Positions 20,549 to 28,175 are shown, numbered from the stretch's first letter. The stretch is DNA of 40,080 bases from an uncultured Clostridia bacterium (GCA_945877365.1 CAMCRV010000021.1:1-40080); one strand, 5' to 3'. Notes: generated by a model from the letters alone, not told the origin. A program made the numbers and translations.

Positions 20549-21553
20549 TCAAATCAGGGGATCTTCCATGAGCATCACCTGTTTGTTGGTGGCATCCAGC
20601 GTAACCTCACAGCCAATGGGCATGGTCAGCATGGGGTGGGTATGACAGCAGTCAAAGTCTGCCAAAATAGGGATTGTGGTTTCCCCCATGACCTCCATCA
20701 GAATTTCCCAGGGCTTTCTCCCGGTTCCGTTATCATCGAACAACTCATGCTTTCCCAGTATAATTCCGCCGACTTTGTCCAGCACCCCTGCCAGCTTCAG
20801 CAGAGAAAAAGAGCGCTCAATGGTGCAGGCATCCTTCAGAGAGTCCTCCAGAAGCAGAATGTCCCCCTCCCGGATTTCCGGCATATATTCCGTGCCGAAA
20901 AAGCCCTCCATGGTGTTCAGGTTTCCGCCTACCAGCCGTCCCCGGGCGATACCGGGGCTGACGCAAAGCCAGCTGTTGGCAGATTCCCGCTTGGGGCGGT
21001 CTTGCTCACTCCAGCTGATGTATTCCTCCGTCCAAACCATCGGCATCTCCATGCGATAGGGAAAGGACATTTTGCCGTCCATCAAGGACTGAAACCTTTC
21101 AAAAGTCCAGTCCACAAAAGGCGGCAACTCCCCAAAGGAGGAGGCTAACGCCGGGCCATAGAAGGTGGTCAGGCCGGTTTTAGCATAGACCGCCAACAGC
21201 AGCGCGGTGGTATCGGAGTAGCCAATGATGATCTTGGGATGGGTTTTCAGATAGGCATAGTCGATATACGGCAGAATGGAGTTGGTATTGTTGCCGCCGA
21301 TGGCTGCCATGAGAATCTGAACATCCTCCCGGTAAAGAAGCTGGTTGAACTCCTCCGCCCGCTGTCGGATGGTGCCGGAACGGTAATAGTCCTGCTTTCC
21401 GTACAGCGCACCGTGAACCACCCGGTAGCCCTTGCCCCGCAGATATGCCGCCCCCCGTTCATACCGCACAGGCACTGTGGCAGATATGGGAGAGGAGGCG
21501 GAAAAGACACCAATGGTTCTGTTCTGCCCCGGTCTTTTTGCCCGGATGTGCAT
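20549..21553 (-). CDS. S66 family peptidase (LD-carboxypeptidase/MccF-like)
   Basis: A 334-aa serine peptidase of family S66. The nucleophile Ser sits in IIIGYSDTTALLLAVYAKTG, and the His in DFDCCHTHPMLTMPIGCEV completes the triad with a Glu in the DILLLEDSLKD region. The family splits into LdcA (murein tetrapeptide recycling) and MccF (self-protection against microcin C-like nucleotide peptides). The longer loop with GRLVGGNLNTMEGFFGTEYMP resembles the MccF side, but I cannot decide by eye. The ATG at 21553 is used because AGAGGTG lies six bases before it; the GTG nine bases earlier overlaps that site. It ends a short minus-strand group beginning with a lipoprotein. Confidence 0.88.
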   Translation of the reverse strand: MHIRAKRPGQNRTIGVFSASSPISATVPVRYERGAAYLRGKGYRVVHGALYGKQDYYRSGTIRQRAEEFNQLLYREDVQILMAAIGGNNTNSILPYIDYAYLKTHPKIIIGYSDTTALLLAVYAKTGLTTFYGPALASSFGELPPFVDWTFERFQSLMDGKMSFPYRMEMPMVWTEEYISWSEQDRPKRESANSWLCVSPGIARGRLVGGNLNTMEGFFGTEYMPEIREGDILLLEDSLKDACTIERSFSLLKLAGVLDKVGGIILGKHELFDDNGTGRKPWEILMEVMGETTIPILADFDCCHTHPMLTMPIGCEVTLDATNKQVMLMEDPLI

Positions 21554-21573
21554 TTGTCCCACCTCTTTCCTAC

Positions 21574-21711
21574 CTATTGAAAACAGCTGCTCTCATAGGG
21601 CGTATCGTCCAGCTTGCCCTTGCAGCCCAGCTTTTTGGCAATGCGACCCATGGTAGACTCTGCCGCCGGGTCATTCTCCGGCAAAACATTGACAATCAAT
21701 AATCTATTCAT
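21574..21711 (-). CDS. Small 45-aa protein of unknown function
   Basis: A 45-codon frame between the lipoprotein and the S66 peptidase genes. It starts at ATG 21711, three bases beyond the lipoprotein stop, with AAGGGA eight bases ahead, and ends at TAG 20 bases before the peptidase start. The protein begins MNRLLIVNVLPENDPAAEST, a hydrophobic strand followed by a loop, like the first beta-strand of a flavodoxin-like fold, and ends with a Lys-rich helix and ESSCFQ. It could be a truncated gene or a real small protein. The tight spacing supports translation. Confidence 0.5.
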   Translation of the reverse strand: MNRLLIVNVLPENDPAAESTMGRIAKKLGCKGKLDDTPYESSCFQ

Positions 21712-21713
21712 TT

Positions 21714-22019
21714 TCAATTCCCTTCGGTCGTTACCAAGTGATATTCTCCGGTGGCGGCGTTCAGGATGGCAAAGTGCAGAATTTCGCCGCCCACCTCTGC
21801 ATAGACCTGATAGCTTCCGTCCCCCAGCTCCTCATAGTATTCCGGGAGCACGCCGTATGTTTCCAGAAGCTCGTCGGCAAGCTGTTCATGCCACGGTGCT
21901 TCCTCCGCGGGTACGGTGGCATGGGTCTGCTCCATTGGCAGCACAGTGGCCTCCGGCTTTGCCGAAGGCTGGGGTTTTCCGCAGGCTGACAGAGAAAGCA
22001 GCAGCACCGCCGCAAGCAT
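21714..22019 (-). CDS. Small lipoprotein, probable frameshift in its signal peptide
   Basis: A 101-aa frame starting MLAAVLLLSLSACGKPQP, with a lipobox LSAC and a mature part of about 88 residues (ELLETYGVLPEYYEELGDGS, then YQVYAEVGGEILHFAILNAA). As it stands the signal peptide has no positive charge and no good ribosome site. The same frame continues upstream through LKRKYRSAA, exactly what is missing, to a stop codon. A strong GGGGGAG and an ATG at about 22084-22086 open the neighbouring frame, which stops within ATTTAAAAC. One missing base in that run would join them into a normal signal peptide. I therefore suspect a single-base frameshift in the genome or assembly. Confidence 0.6.
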   Translation of the reverse strand: MLAAVLLLSLSACGKPQPSAKPEATVLPMEQTHATVPAEEAPWHEQLADELLETYGVLPEYYEELGDGSYQVYAEVGGEILHFAILNAATGEYHLVTTEGN

Positions 22020-22153
22020 GGCAGCCGATCTGTATTTCCGTTTTAAATAGCCGGTTTGTGTTCATATGTAAGCTGCATTTGTATCTCCCCCTTGGTTTCG
22101 CGGTTTCATGTATAAAAATAATCCGGGTGTGCTGCCGGAAAAGCAGCGCTGTA

Positions 22154-22945
22154 TTACAGCTCCTGAAGAAATGCGCTCAGCAGCTGGTTGACCCGCTGCG
22201 GCTGATCGTCATTTGCGTTGTGAGACGCTCCTTCAATGATGTACAGCGGAAACCCTTCCTTTTTGTGGCACATTTTGTTGTACGCCATAACCTTACCTGT
22301 TTTATCATGCTCGCCCACCAGCAGCCACATGGGGCACTGGATGTTCATCTCGCTGATTTCGGGAATAAAGCCGGCAAAACCAATGTACATCAGCCTGCAT
22401 AGCTCATCTTTGGAATAGTCCGCCAGCATATTCAGCATATTTTCTCTGGCGCGCTGCGTGCTGCCGCACATCTTCGCCATTGCCTTTTGCAGAATACCAT
22501 TGGGATAAAGTCTGAACATCCACTTTGTCTGATGCAGCCAAAACAGATCCGACTTGCTGTAATACGATGGATTGTAAGGGCAGGTGCCGATTGTAAAAAT
22601 TCCCGCCACCATGTCCGCATATTTTTTGTAAAACGACTGCGCCACAAAGCCCCCTGCCGACTGTCCAACCAGCACGGCGCGCTTTACGCCCTCCCTGTCA
22701 AAAATGCTTTTAAGCTCTTCTGCAGCGTTATGATAGGAAAAGTCTTTGTATGGCCGAGATTTTCCGTGTGCGGGAGCATCCCATACAAGGATACTATATT
22801 GTTGGGAAAACACTTCTGTTTGTCTGTCAAACAGGTGGTGGTTGGCCGTAAGTCCGGGCAGGAACACAAGGGTAAAGGGCGATTCCCTTTTCTCTGTCCA
22901 GTAATATGTTTTGCCGCGCTCAGAAGAAATGCTTTTTTCAATCAT
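22154..22945 (-). CDS. Alpha/beta-fold hydrolase
   Basis: A 263-aa cytoplasmic hydrolase. LVFLPGLTANHHLFDRQ gives the oxyanion-hole strand, VGQSAGGF the nucleophile elbow (Ser96), PMWLLVGEHDKTG the acid strand and GASHNANDD the catalytic His. The lid helices (FWLHQTKWMFRLYPNGILQK) are hydrophobic, hinting at a lipid-like or ester substrate. GGAGGG precedes the ATG at 22945. It is the last gene of a tightly packed operon with a CDP-alcohol phosphatidyltransferase, which makes phospholipid turnover a reasonable guess. Many such enzymes have been seen only in bioinformatic surveys, so the substrate stays open. Confidence 0.88.
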   Translation of the reverse strand: MIEKSISSERGKTYYWTEKRESPFTLVFLPGLTANHHLFDRQTEVFSQQYSILVWDAPAHGKSRPYKDFSYHNAAEELKSIFDREGVKRAVLVGQSAGGFVAQSFYKKYADMVAGIFTIGTCPYNPSYYSKSDLFWLHQTKWMFRLYPNGILQKAMAKMCGSTQRARENMLNMLADYSKDELCRLMYIGFAGFIPEISEMNIQCPMWLLVGEHDKTGKVMAYNKMCHKKEGFPLYIIEGASHNANDDQPQRVNQLLSAFLQEL

Positions 22946-23060
22946 GGCTGCTTCCCTCCGTTTTCCAGCTCTCTGTGCGTTTCCACACCAGTGTGGGCTT
23001 CGCAGTTAACGCAAGACCAATGTCACACAGGACGATTCCTGCAATTTGTTCCTGTATCAT
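22938..23060 (-). CDS. Tiny 40-aa protein inside the CDP-alcohol transferase operon
   Basis: A 40-codon frame that starts within the last 38 bases of the CDP-alcohol transferase gene and overlaps the start of the hydrolase gene by eight bases. GGAGG lies ten bases before its ATG (23060). The protein begins MIQEQIAGIVLCDIGLALTA, a mildly hydrophobic helix, followed by a basic KPTLVWKRTESWK part. Overlaps at both ends fit the style of this operon, where every junction is coupled. It may only serve to carry ribosomes to the hydrolase start. I recognise no family. Confidence 0.45.
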   Translation of the reverse strand: MIQEQIAGIVLCDIGLALTAKPTLVWKRTESWKTEGSSHD

Positions 23061-23655
23061 TTTTGACTTTCCTCCATTTCAGAGCAAAAAAGGATCTTCG
23101 GTCGGCACAATACTCTGCCCGACATAGGTGAATCATCCATTCTTCTGCGGCAGCAGCCAAGGCCAGAAGGCAGACTGCCCAGCCATACGCAATGCCCGCC
23201 GATACCGCAAGAACATATGGCAGAAGGAAAACCGCCACTCCGGTCAGCTTGTTGAGCCAGGTGTGCAGGGCGGCAAACTGATGATATTTATAATACGCTG
23301 TAGCATAAGCAGAAAGCCGAACCAGAACAATGGCTACCACGGCATACCAGATCCTCACCGGAAACGACTGCCATAAAACAGGAAAAAGCCGGAGTATCAG
23401 GACTCCGTAAAACAGCAAATCCGCCGCGCTGTCCAGCCTTGCGCCGAACTGACTGGCCGTCCCAGTTCTTCTTGCCAGCCAGCCGTCCAGGGCATCCGTC
23501 AGCCCGGCGATGCTGTAAACCGTCAGAAACCAGACAGACCCCAGCGGAGGAAACAGCAGGAAAAGTGAAGCCACTATCCGCACAGATGTGATGGTATCCG
23601 CTGTGTTCCACCGATGAGTCCCTGCTTCTTTTGTCGAAGAATTGTTACTGTTCAC
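23023..23655 (-). CDS. CDP-alcohol phosphatidyltransferase family membrane enzyme
   Basis: A 210-aa integral membrane enzyme of the family that joins a CDP-linked lipid to an alcohol (PgsA, Pis, cardiolipin-type). The signature is complete: Asp54-x2-Asp57-Gly-x2-Ala-Arg-x8-Gly71-x3-Asp75-x3-Asp79 (DALDGWLARRTGTASQFGARLDSAAD). Five to six membrane helices follow or surround it. The start is the GTG at 23655, eight bases after GGAGGGG, and GTGA overlaps the stop of the Cys-rich gene. The alcohol substrate cannot be read from the sequence. Grouped with an alpha/beta hydrolase and two or three tiny proteins downstream of a TetR gene, it looks accessory rather than the essential PgsA. Confidence 0.9.
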   Translation of the reverse strand: MNSNNSSTKEAGTHRWNTADTITSVRIVASLFLLFPPLGSVWFLTVYSIAGLTDALDGWLARRTGTASQFGARLDSAADLLFYGVLILRLFPVLWQSFPVRIWYAVVAIVLVRLSAYATAYYKYHQFAALHTWLNKLTGVAVFLLPYVLAVSAGIAYGWAVCLLALAAAAEEWMIHLCRAEYCADRRSFFALKWRKVKNDTGTNCRNRPV

Positions 23656-23846
23656 AGTGGAATCCCCTCCTGAGCCTGCTTTCGCTCCTGCTGCCTTGCT
23701 TTTCTCTGTTCTTTCTGCACCAGCTTTTCACAGCAGGTCAACGGTTTGCGGCCATTTGCGTGATGGTGCTCCCGGTAGGCAGCACAGTTGCCGTGCCGGG
23801 GGCAGTAAAGACGCTTACAGGGGCAGGTCCTCTGCATTTCTCCCAT
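23652..23846 (-). CDS. Small Cys/His-rich protein
   Basis: A 64-aa protein with a probable metal-binding knot: TCPCKRLYCPRHGNCAAYREHHH, then LTCCEK. The Cys-x-Cys, Cys-x2-His and triple His could hold zinc or an iron-sulfur group. The rest is a basic, Gln-rich helix. The ATG (23846) shares one base with the TGA of the 58-aa gene before it (TGATG), and its own TGA overlaps the next GTG start, so it is coupled on both sides. Proteins with this CPxHGxC pattern occur widely in gut Clostridia without known function. Confidence 0.75.
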   Translation of the reverse strand: MGEMQRTCPCKRLYCPRHGNCAAYREHHHANGRKPLTCCEKLVQKEQRKARQQERKQAQEGIPL

Positions 23847-24022
23847 CAGGGCTTGGACAAAAGGGCAACGCCTGCGCAGGCCAGACCGATGCCCAGCAGA
23901 GACATTGCGGTTTCCATCTCCAGATTGCCCAGCTTGGACAAAACAACAACGCTGACACCCATTGCCAGGGTCAGTGCCTTGAATACCGTAGCCGCGATTT
24001 CCCGAATTTTATTGCTATCCAT
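23846..24022 (-). CDS. 58-aa membrane-associated protein, first gene of the compact operon
   Basis: A 58-aa protein starting MDSNKIREIAATVFKALTLA, with two hydrophobic helices (ATVFKALTLAMGVSVVVLSKL and AMSLLGIGLACAGVALLSKP) joined by a short acidic loop: a helical hairpin that would sit in the membrane. GGAGC lies at suitable spacing before the ATG at 24022, and a TACAAT -10-like box lies about 40 bases upstream. It ends one base inside the Cys-rich gene. It is too short for usual gene-length cut-offs, but its codon use, ribosome site and coupling support it as real. I recognise no family. Confidence 0.68.
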   Translation of the reverse strand: MDSNKIREIAATVFKALTLAMGVSVVVLSKLGNLEMETAMSLLGIGLACAGVALLSKP

Positions 24023-24124
24023 TATTTGTTGCTCCTTTTCTGTTTTTCATGTTTATTGTACAAAAAAGGATCGGATTCTTGATAGGCAATTATTTCATGC
24101 GTTGTGTCTGATTTTCAGGTTTCG

Positions 24125-24736
24125 TCACGCTTTTTGATAGAGCCGGAAGAACTGCCGGATGTGTTTTTCCACCAGCTCCATAACCTCCTTTTCCCGTTCC
24201 GGTTCCCGGTCGCAGACATTGATCCAGACGGAAATGGGCAGGCAGAACTGGGCAGCCATAATCTGCGGGTCGTACTCTGTCAGGATACCCCCTTCAGCCA
24301 GCCGCTTCATCATGCCGGTAAAATACTGCATAACATCGGTATAGTTCTGCTTGGTTTGCAGCTTTGCCAGCTCCGGGTTCTGGAACTGCTCGATCACCAG
24401 CATCTTCCGTGCTCTGCTGATGTAGGGATCATGGATAATATACCGAAGCTGCCCCTGAATCATCTGCACCGCGGCATCCGGTGTCACAGGAATCCCTTCG
24501 GCATCTTTTTCCCAATCTGTCCTCGCGAAAATGGAATGCTCCCCGTACTGCACCAGCACATCCTGCACCAGCGCGTCCAAAATGGCCTGCTTGCTCTCAA
24601 AATGGCTGTAGAGCGAGGCCTTGCGGATGCCAACGGCACCGGCAATCTGCGATATGGAAGTGGCTTCAAACCCCTGCACAGAAAACAAGTCCAGCGCCGC
24701 CTCCAGAATGTCCTGCTTTGTATTTCCTCTCTCCAT
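24125..24736 (-). CDS. TetR/AcrR family regulator upstream of the compact lipid operon
   Basis: A 203-aa repressor. Residues 1-50 form the TetR helix-turn-helix (KQDILEAALDLFSVQGFEATSIS, then VGIRKASLYSHFESKQAIL); the rest is the helical ligand domain. GGGAGG lies about ten bases before the ATG at 24736. It precedes the five-gene minus-strand operon in the same direction with a 102-base gap, so it probably controls that operon and may be partly co-transcribed with it. The ligand is unknown; a membrane-active or lipid signal would suit the neighbours. Confidence 0.9.
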   Translation of the reverse strand: MERGNTKQDILEAALDLFSVQGFEATSISQIAGAVGIRKASLYSHFESKQAILDALVQDVLVQYGEHSIFARTDWEKDAEGIPVTPDAAVQMIQGQLRYIIHDPYISRARKMLVIEQFQNPELAKLQTKQNYTDVMQYFTGMMKRLAEGGILTEYDPQIMAAQFCLPISVWINVCDREPEREKEVMELVEKHIRQFFRLYQKA

Positions 24737-24771
24737 CTGAATTCTGCCTCCCAGTTATTGATCTTGGTAAC

Positions 24772-24800
24772 AGTATAGCTTCCTATCGTTCGGTTGTCAA
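24772..24800 (-). promoter_or_regulatory. Promoter of the tetR gene at 24736
   Basis: Minus strand: TTGACA (24800-24795), 17-base spacer, TATACT (24777-24772). The spacer contains GATAG-GAAG-CTAT, an imperfect dyad that may be the operator. Confidence 0.75.
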
Positions 24801-25107
24801 TACCGCAAAAGGCTGTCTGTTCAATATTTATCAGAACCGGGAGGTCAGTAACCCCGAAGATCCGGAAAACTTTCTGATCAGGCAAAAGAACTGCCATTGT
24901 GAATGCTGGGCGAAAAAACGCAGCAATGTTCCGTACGACAGCATTGATGAATCGCTGCCGCCCTCAAACGAAAGCGGCAGCGATTTGGGCTGCTATCCTA
25001 TGTGAGAAGCATATTTCAAAAACTCCTCTGCACATTATCATAAATTGTCGTGGTCTTTGTTGTATTCTACGGGGGCTTTCATTTGTACTTTTTCGATGCC
25101 ATGGTAC
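24801..25107. other. Gene-free stretch between tetR and merR with one perfect hairpin
   Basis: No supported gene. ATCGCTGCCGC (24951-24961) and GCGGCAGCGAT (24974-24984) form a perfect 11-bp stem with a 12-base loop; neither side has a clear T-run. It may end the merR message. The open frames here have no ribosome site and look like chance. Confidence 0.5.
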
Positions 25108-25989
25108 TCAGCGCATCCGGTGGCCCAGGTGTCCCTGTGATACGGTCATGTTGCTGTCTATCCGCTGAACCGGAACCTGAATTTTATAAATCAGCTGTTT
25201 CGCCTGATGGACCGGAAACTGCGTCAGAACCTCGCACAGATAATCGCCGCAGGGCACCATTCCGTTTCTTTGCATCGCTTCATACAAACGCTTTGCATAC
25301 ATGGATTCCAGCGCGATATTGTCGGAAGCTACCGACATATAAGTATTCTGCGGCAAAGTACGGACACTGCTCTTTTCCGGGTAAAGATCATCCACAAAGA
25401 TAAATGCAGAATGTGAGGAATAGGTTCCCTTTATAAAATATTCCTTTTCCATGATGGTTCCCACATTGATAAAGTACGATGGCGGAAGCTGATTCTCGTG
25501 AAGATAATTCTGCATATGCAGAAGCATCTTTTCATACCCTTCACGCCCCAACTCAAAAAAATCATAATCCGTCTTCTGCACATCAATCTTTCGTTCCGGG
25601 ACATACTCAAAAAAGACCTGCCCAAGGGGAGGAAGCGTATTCAGAATCTGCAGATTTTTCTGAACACGGCTCAGGTTATTCCGGCTGACCGATAAATTAT
25701 AGATTTCCTCGGTCAGTACCCCGGTCTGTTCCTCCAGAGCCTTCAGCAAACGCTCTTCCGAAGATAAGGAAAAGATTTCCTTTATCTGTTCCAGAGAAAG
25801 GCGGCAGCTTTTCAGTGCACGGATCAGATCCAGCTTTGCACATTGCTCCAGAGTATAATAGCGGTATCCTGTCTCCGGATCCAGATATTCCGGCTCCAGA
25901 AGTTTATTTTTAGCATAAAGTCTCAGCGTCTGTGTGCTGACATGGTTCAGCTCCGCCATTTCCCCGATTTTCAGCAGAGAATTCCTCAT
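25108..25989 (-). CDS. MerR family regulator with effector-binding C-terminus
   Basis: A 293-aa activator. The N-terminal MerR winged helix reads LLKIGEMAELNHVSTQTLRLYAKNKLLEPEYLDPETGYRYYTLEQ, followed by the long dimerisation helix (about 75-115). The C-terminal 170 residues (from FFEYVPERKIDV on) resemble the BmrR/GyrI-like ligand domain that binds organic molecules, with a conserved-looking ISM-like EKEYF and PYxFF pattern only partly visible. GGAGGG fixes the start at 25989; the longer frame runs through the divergent promoter. It is divergent from a DapB-like dehydrogenase whose promoter has the 19-base spacer and dyad of MerR targets. Confidence 0.9.
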   Translation of the reverse strand: MRNSLLKIGEMAELNHVSTQTLRLYAKNKLLEPEYLDPETGYRYYTLEQCAKLDLIRALKSCRLSLEQIKEIFSLSSEERLLKALEEQTGVLTEEIYNLSVSRNNLSRVQKNLQILNTLPPLGQVFFEYVPERKIDVQKTDYDFFELGREGYEKMLLHMQNYLHENQLPPSYFINVGTIMEKEYFIKGTYSSHSAFIFVDDLYPEKSSVRTLPQNTYMSVASDNIALESMYAKRLYEAMQRNGMVPCGDYLCEVLTQFPVHQAKQLIYKIQVPVQRIDSNMTVSQGHLGHRMR

Positions 25990-26002
25990 ATTTTCCCTCC
26001 AT

Positions 26003-26032
26003 ATTCTATCTGTTTCCACCGCAGGATGTCCA
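26003..26032 (-). promoter_or_regulatory. Promoter of the merR gene
   Basis: Minus strand: TGGACA (26032-26027), 18-base spacer, TAGAAT (26008-26003). Confidence 0.5.
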
Positions 26033-26056
26033 TACTTATCTGGCAATAAATTTTTG

Positions 26057-26087
26057 TTGACTTTATACCTGGTATAAGGTGTATAAT
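26057..26087 (+). promoter_or_regulatory. MerR-type promoter (19-base spacer with perfect dyad)
   Basis: TTGACT (26057-26062), a 19-base spacer, TATAAT (26082-26087). The spacer holds TTATACC-T-GGTATAA (26063-26077), a perfect 7-bp dyad. The overlong spacer and central dyad are the hallmark of promoters that MerR-family activators untwist. Confidence 0.9.
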
Positions 26088-26138
26088 CTGATTGTAGCAA
26101 ACATTTGGACATTTTGCAATTCATAAGGAGGTTTTTGT

Positions 26139-27227
26139 ATGGACAGAAAGATTACATTTGCTCAGTACGGCTGCGGTAAGATGGCAAAATATCTGATTCG
26201 GTATGCCATCGAAAAGGGTGCATCTCTGGTTGCTGCCTTTGATGTGAATCCCGCTGTCTGCGGAAAAGATGCCGCTGAAATCGTAGGCAACAATTATCCG
26301 CAGACGGGCATCAAGGTTTCTGCTGCCAGCCAGGCGGATGAAATCCTTGGCGCTCTCAAACCCGATGTATGTATCATTGCAACCAGAAGTACCGTTGCGG
26401 AACTGGAAGAGATTTTCACCATCTGCGCAAAGCACGGGATCAATGCAATCACCACCTGTGAGGAAGCTCTGTATCCCTGGAATTCCTCCCCTGCCCTCAC
26501 CCACAAGCTGGATGAGCTGGCAAAGCAGGGCAACTGCACCCTGACCGGTGTTGGCTACTGCGATCTGGTTTGGGGCACCATGGTGACCAATCTGGCAGGT
26601 TCTTCCTTTAAGATCACCAAGATTCTGGGAAGCAGCTGGTATAATGTAGAGGATTACGGCATCGCACTGGCAGAAGGTCATGGCGCAGGCTTTACGCCCG
26701 AGCGTTTTGAGAAGGAAATCGCCAACATCAACGATATGCCGGAAGCAGAACTGAAGGAACTGATTGAAAGCGGACAGTATGTGCCTTCCTATATGTGGAA
26801 TCAGAATGGGTGGCTGTGCAGCAAGATGAATCTGCATATCACCTCCCAGACCCAGAAATGCTATCCCACCACCCATACAGAGGATCTCTTCTCAACCACT
26901 CTGAACGCAACCATCAAGGCCGGCGATCCCACGGGTATGCGGGCTGTGGTCACCACGGAGACGGAAGAAGGAATTACCCTGGTGACGGAATGTGTCGGCA
27001 AGGTCTTTGCCCCGGATGAATTCGACAGAAACGACTGGACCTTCATCGGCGAACCCGAAACCACCGTCTCTGTCAACCGCCCGGCTACTGTGGAGATGAC
27101 CTGTGCAACCATTGTAAACCGTATCCCTCAGCTGATCGATGCTCCTGCAGGATATGTTACTACCGACAAATATCCTTATAACGAGTACTGTGTTCATGAT
27201 CTGAACACCTATGTAAAAAGCAAATAA
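26139..27227 (+). CDS. DapB-N-type NAD(P)-dependent dehydrogenase (2,4-diaminopentanoate dehydrogenase-like)
   Basis: A 362-aa oxidoreductase. The N-terminus is a Rossmann fold like dihydrodipicolinate reductase: ITFAQYGCGKMAKYLIRYAI with the GxGxM loop, then FDVNPAV and DVCIIATRSTVAE. The C-terminal half (VGYCDLVWGTMVTNLAGSSF, MNLHITSQTQKCYPTTHTED) matches the family that includes Ord, the amine dehydrogenase of clostridial ornithine fermentation. The other ornithine-pathway genes are absent, so it probably acts on another amine or keto compound. AAGGAGG lies eight bases before the ATG. Its promoter is the MerR-type one shared with the divergent regulator, so it is induced by whatever that MerR binds. 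Confidence 0.8.
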   Translation: MDRKITFAQYGCGKMAKYLIRYAIEKGASLVAAFDVNPAVCGKDAAEIVGNNYPQTGIKVSAASQADEILGALKPDVCIIATRSTVAELEEIFTICAKHGINAITTCEEALYPWNSSPALTHKLDELAKQGNCTLTGVGYCDLVWGTMVTNLAGSSFKITKILGSSWYNVEDYGIALAEGHGAGFTPERFEKEIANINDMPEAELKELIESGQYVPSYMWNQNGWLCSKMNLHITSQTQKCYPTTHTEDLFSTTLNATIKAGDPTGMRAVVTTETEEGITLVTECVGKVFAPDEFDRNDWTFIGEPETTVSVNRPATVEMTCATIVNRIPQLIDAPAGYVTTDKYPYNEYCVHDLNTYVKSK

Positions 27228-27255
27228 CACTATTTCTGAATCCGGTAAACAGATG

Positions 27256-27288
27256 CTCCGGCCGCCAGACAGAGGCGGCCGGAGTTTT
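27256..27288 (+). terminator. Terminator of the dehydrogenase gene
   Basis: CTCCGGCCGCC (27256-27266), AGACAGA loop, GGCGGCCGGAG (27274-27284), then TTTT. Confidence 0.9.
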
Positions 27289-27399
27289 CCTTGTCGTATC
27301 AATCCGCAGATCATCTCCACGGTTTCCGGATTCGGCTGATTCCATTCACCGCCATGATGAACGCGGTTGGATTTTTCAGGATATCCTTCAGCTGCTCTA

Positions 27400-27428
27400 T
27401 TGTACATTTCGAAGCATTCTGGTATAAT
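27400..27428 (+). promoter_or_regulatory. Promoter of the sirtuin gene
   Basis: TTGTAC (27400-27405, weak), 17-base spacer, TATAAT (27423-27428) with TGG just ahead. Confidence 0.6.
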
Positions 27429-27461
27429 TCTTTCAATAGCGTATTTGAGGGAGGCAGTACC

Positions 27462-28175
27462 ATGGAACATTTGGAAAAGCTGAAGCAATGGATTTCGGAA
27501 AGCCGCCGCATCGTGGCCTTTACCGGCGCGGGAGTCAGCACGGAGTCCGGTATACCGTACTTCCGGGGCGTAGACGGTCTCTATCACCAGAAGTTTGAAT
27601 ATCCCCCGGAAACCATCATCAGCCACAGCTTTTATGAGAGAAATCCGGAGTATTTCTTTCGTTTCTATCGGGAAAAAATGCTCCCGCTGGACTTTGAGCC
27701 CAACATCACCCACAGGGTTCTGGCCCGGTGGGAGGCTGAGGGAAGGCTCAGCGCGGTGGTGACCCAGAACATCGATGGTCTGCACCAGAAGGCAGGTTCC
27801 AAACGAGTCTGTGAACTGCATGGCTCTGTCCTGCGAAATTACTGCACCCGATGCGGGAAGAGCTTCTCCGGGGAATTCATCGCCCATTCCCAGGGGATTC
27901 CCCGCTGCAGCTGCGGCGGCATTGTGAAGCCGGATGTGGTGCTGTATGAGGAAAGTCTGGATTCCCGTGTTTTAGAGGACAGTGTCCAGGCCATTGCCCA
28001 GGCTGACCTGCTGCTGGTACTGGGCACCAGCCTGACGGTGTATCCCGCCGCGGGGCTGATTCGCTATTACCACGGACACCGGCTGGTTCTCATCAACCGG
28101 GACGCCACGCCATACGATGATCGGGCGGATCTGGTGTTCCACGAAAGCCTGGGAACCATTTTCAGCCAACTGTAA
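27462..28175 (+). CDS. Sir2-family NAD-dependent protein deacylase with altered GIPDFR motif
   Basis: A 237-aa sirtuin that removes acyl groups from lysines using NAD. FTGAGVSTESGIP opens the NAD site, TQNIDGLHQ (101-109) is intact, His120 in CELHGSV is the general base, and Cys128, Cys131, Cys149 and Cys151 make the zinc ribbon. The motif GIPDFRS reads GIPYFRG: Asp is replaced by Tyr33 (one G to T change, GAC to TAC at 27558) and Ser by Gly36. The loop borders the nicotinamide pocket, so activity or acyl preference may differ. GAGGGAGG precedes the ATG at 27462. It is monocistronic, with no acetyl-CoA synthetase or acetyltransferase partner adjacent. Confidence 0.92.
   Translation: MEHLEKLKQWISESRRIVAFTGAGVSTESGIPYFRGVDGLYHQKFEYPPETIISHSFYERNPEYFFRFYREKMLPLDFEPNITHRVLARWEAEGRLSAVVTQNIDGLHQKAGSKRVCELHGSVLRNYCTRCGKSFSGEFIAHSQGIPRCSCGGIVKPDVVLYEESLDSRVLEDSVQAIAQADLLLVLGTSLTVYPAAGLIRYYHGHRLVLINRDATPYDDRADLVFHESLGTIFSQL

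Noticed and set aside
24481..25005. A 174-codon plus-strand frame across the tetR start
   Set aside because: Mostly antisense to tetR; the part beyond it has no ribosome site and no protein-like conservation I can recognise.
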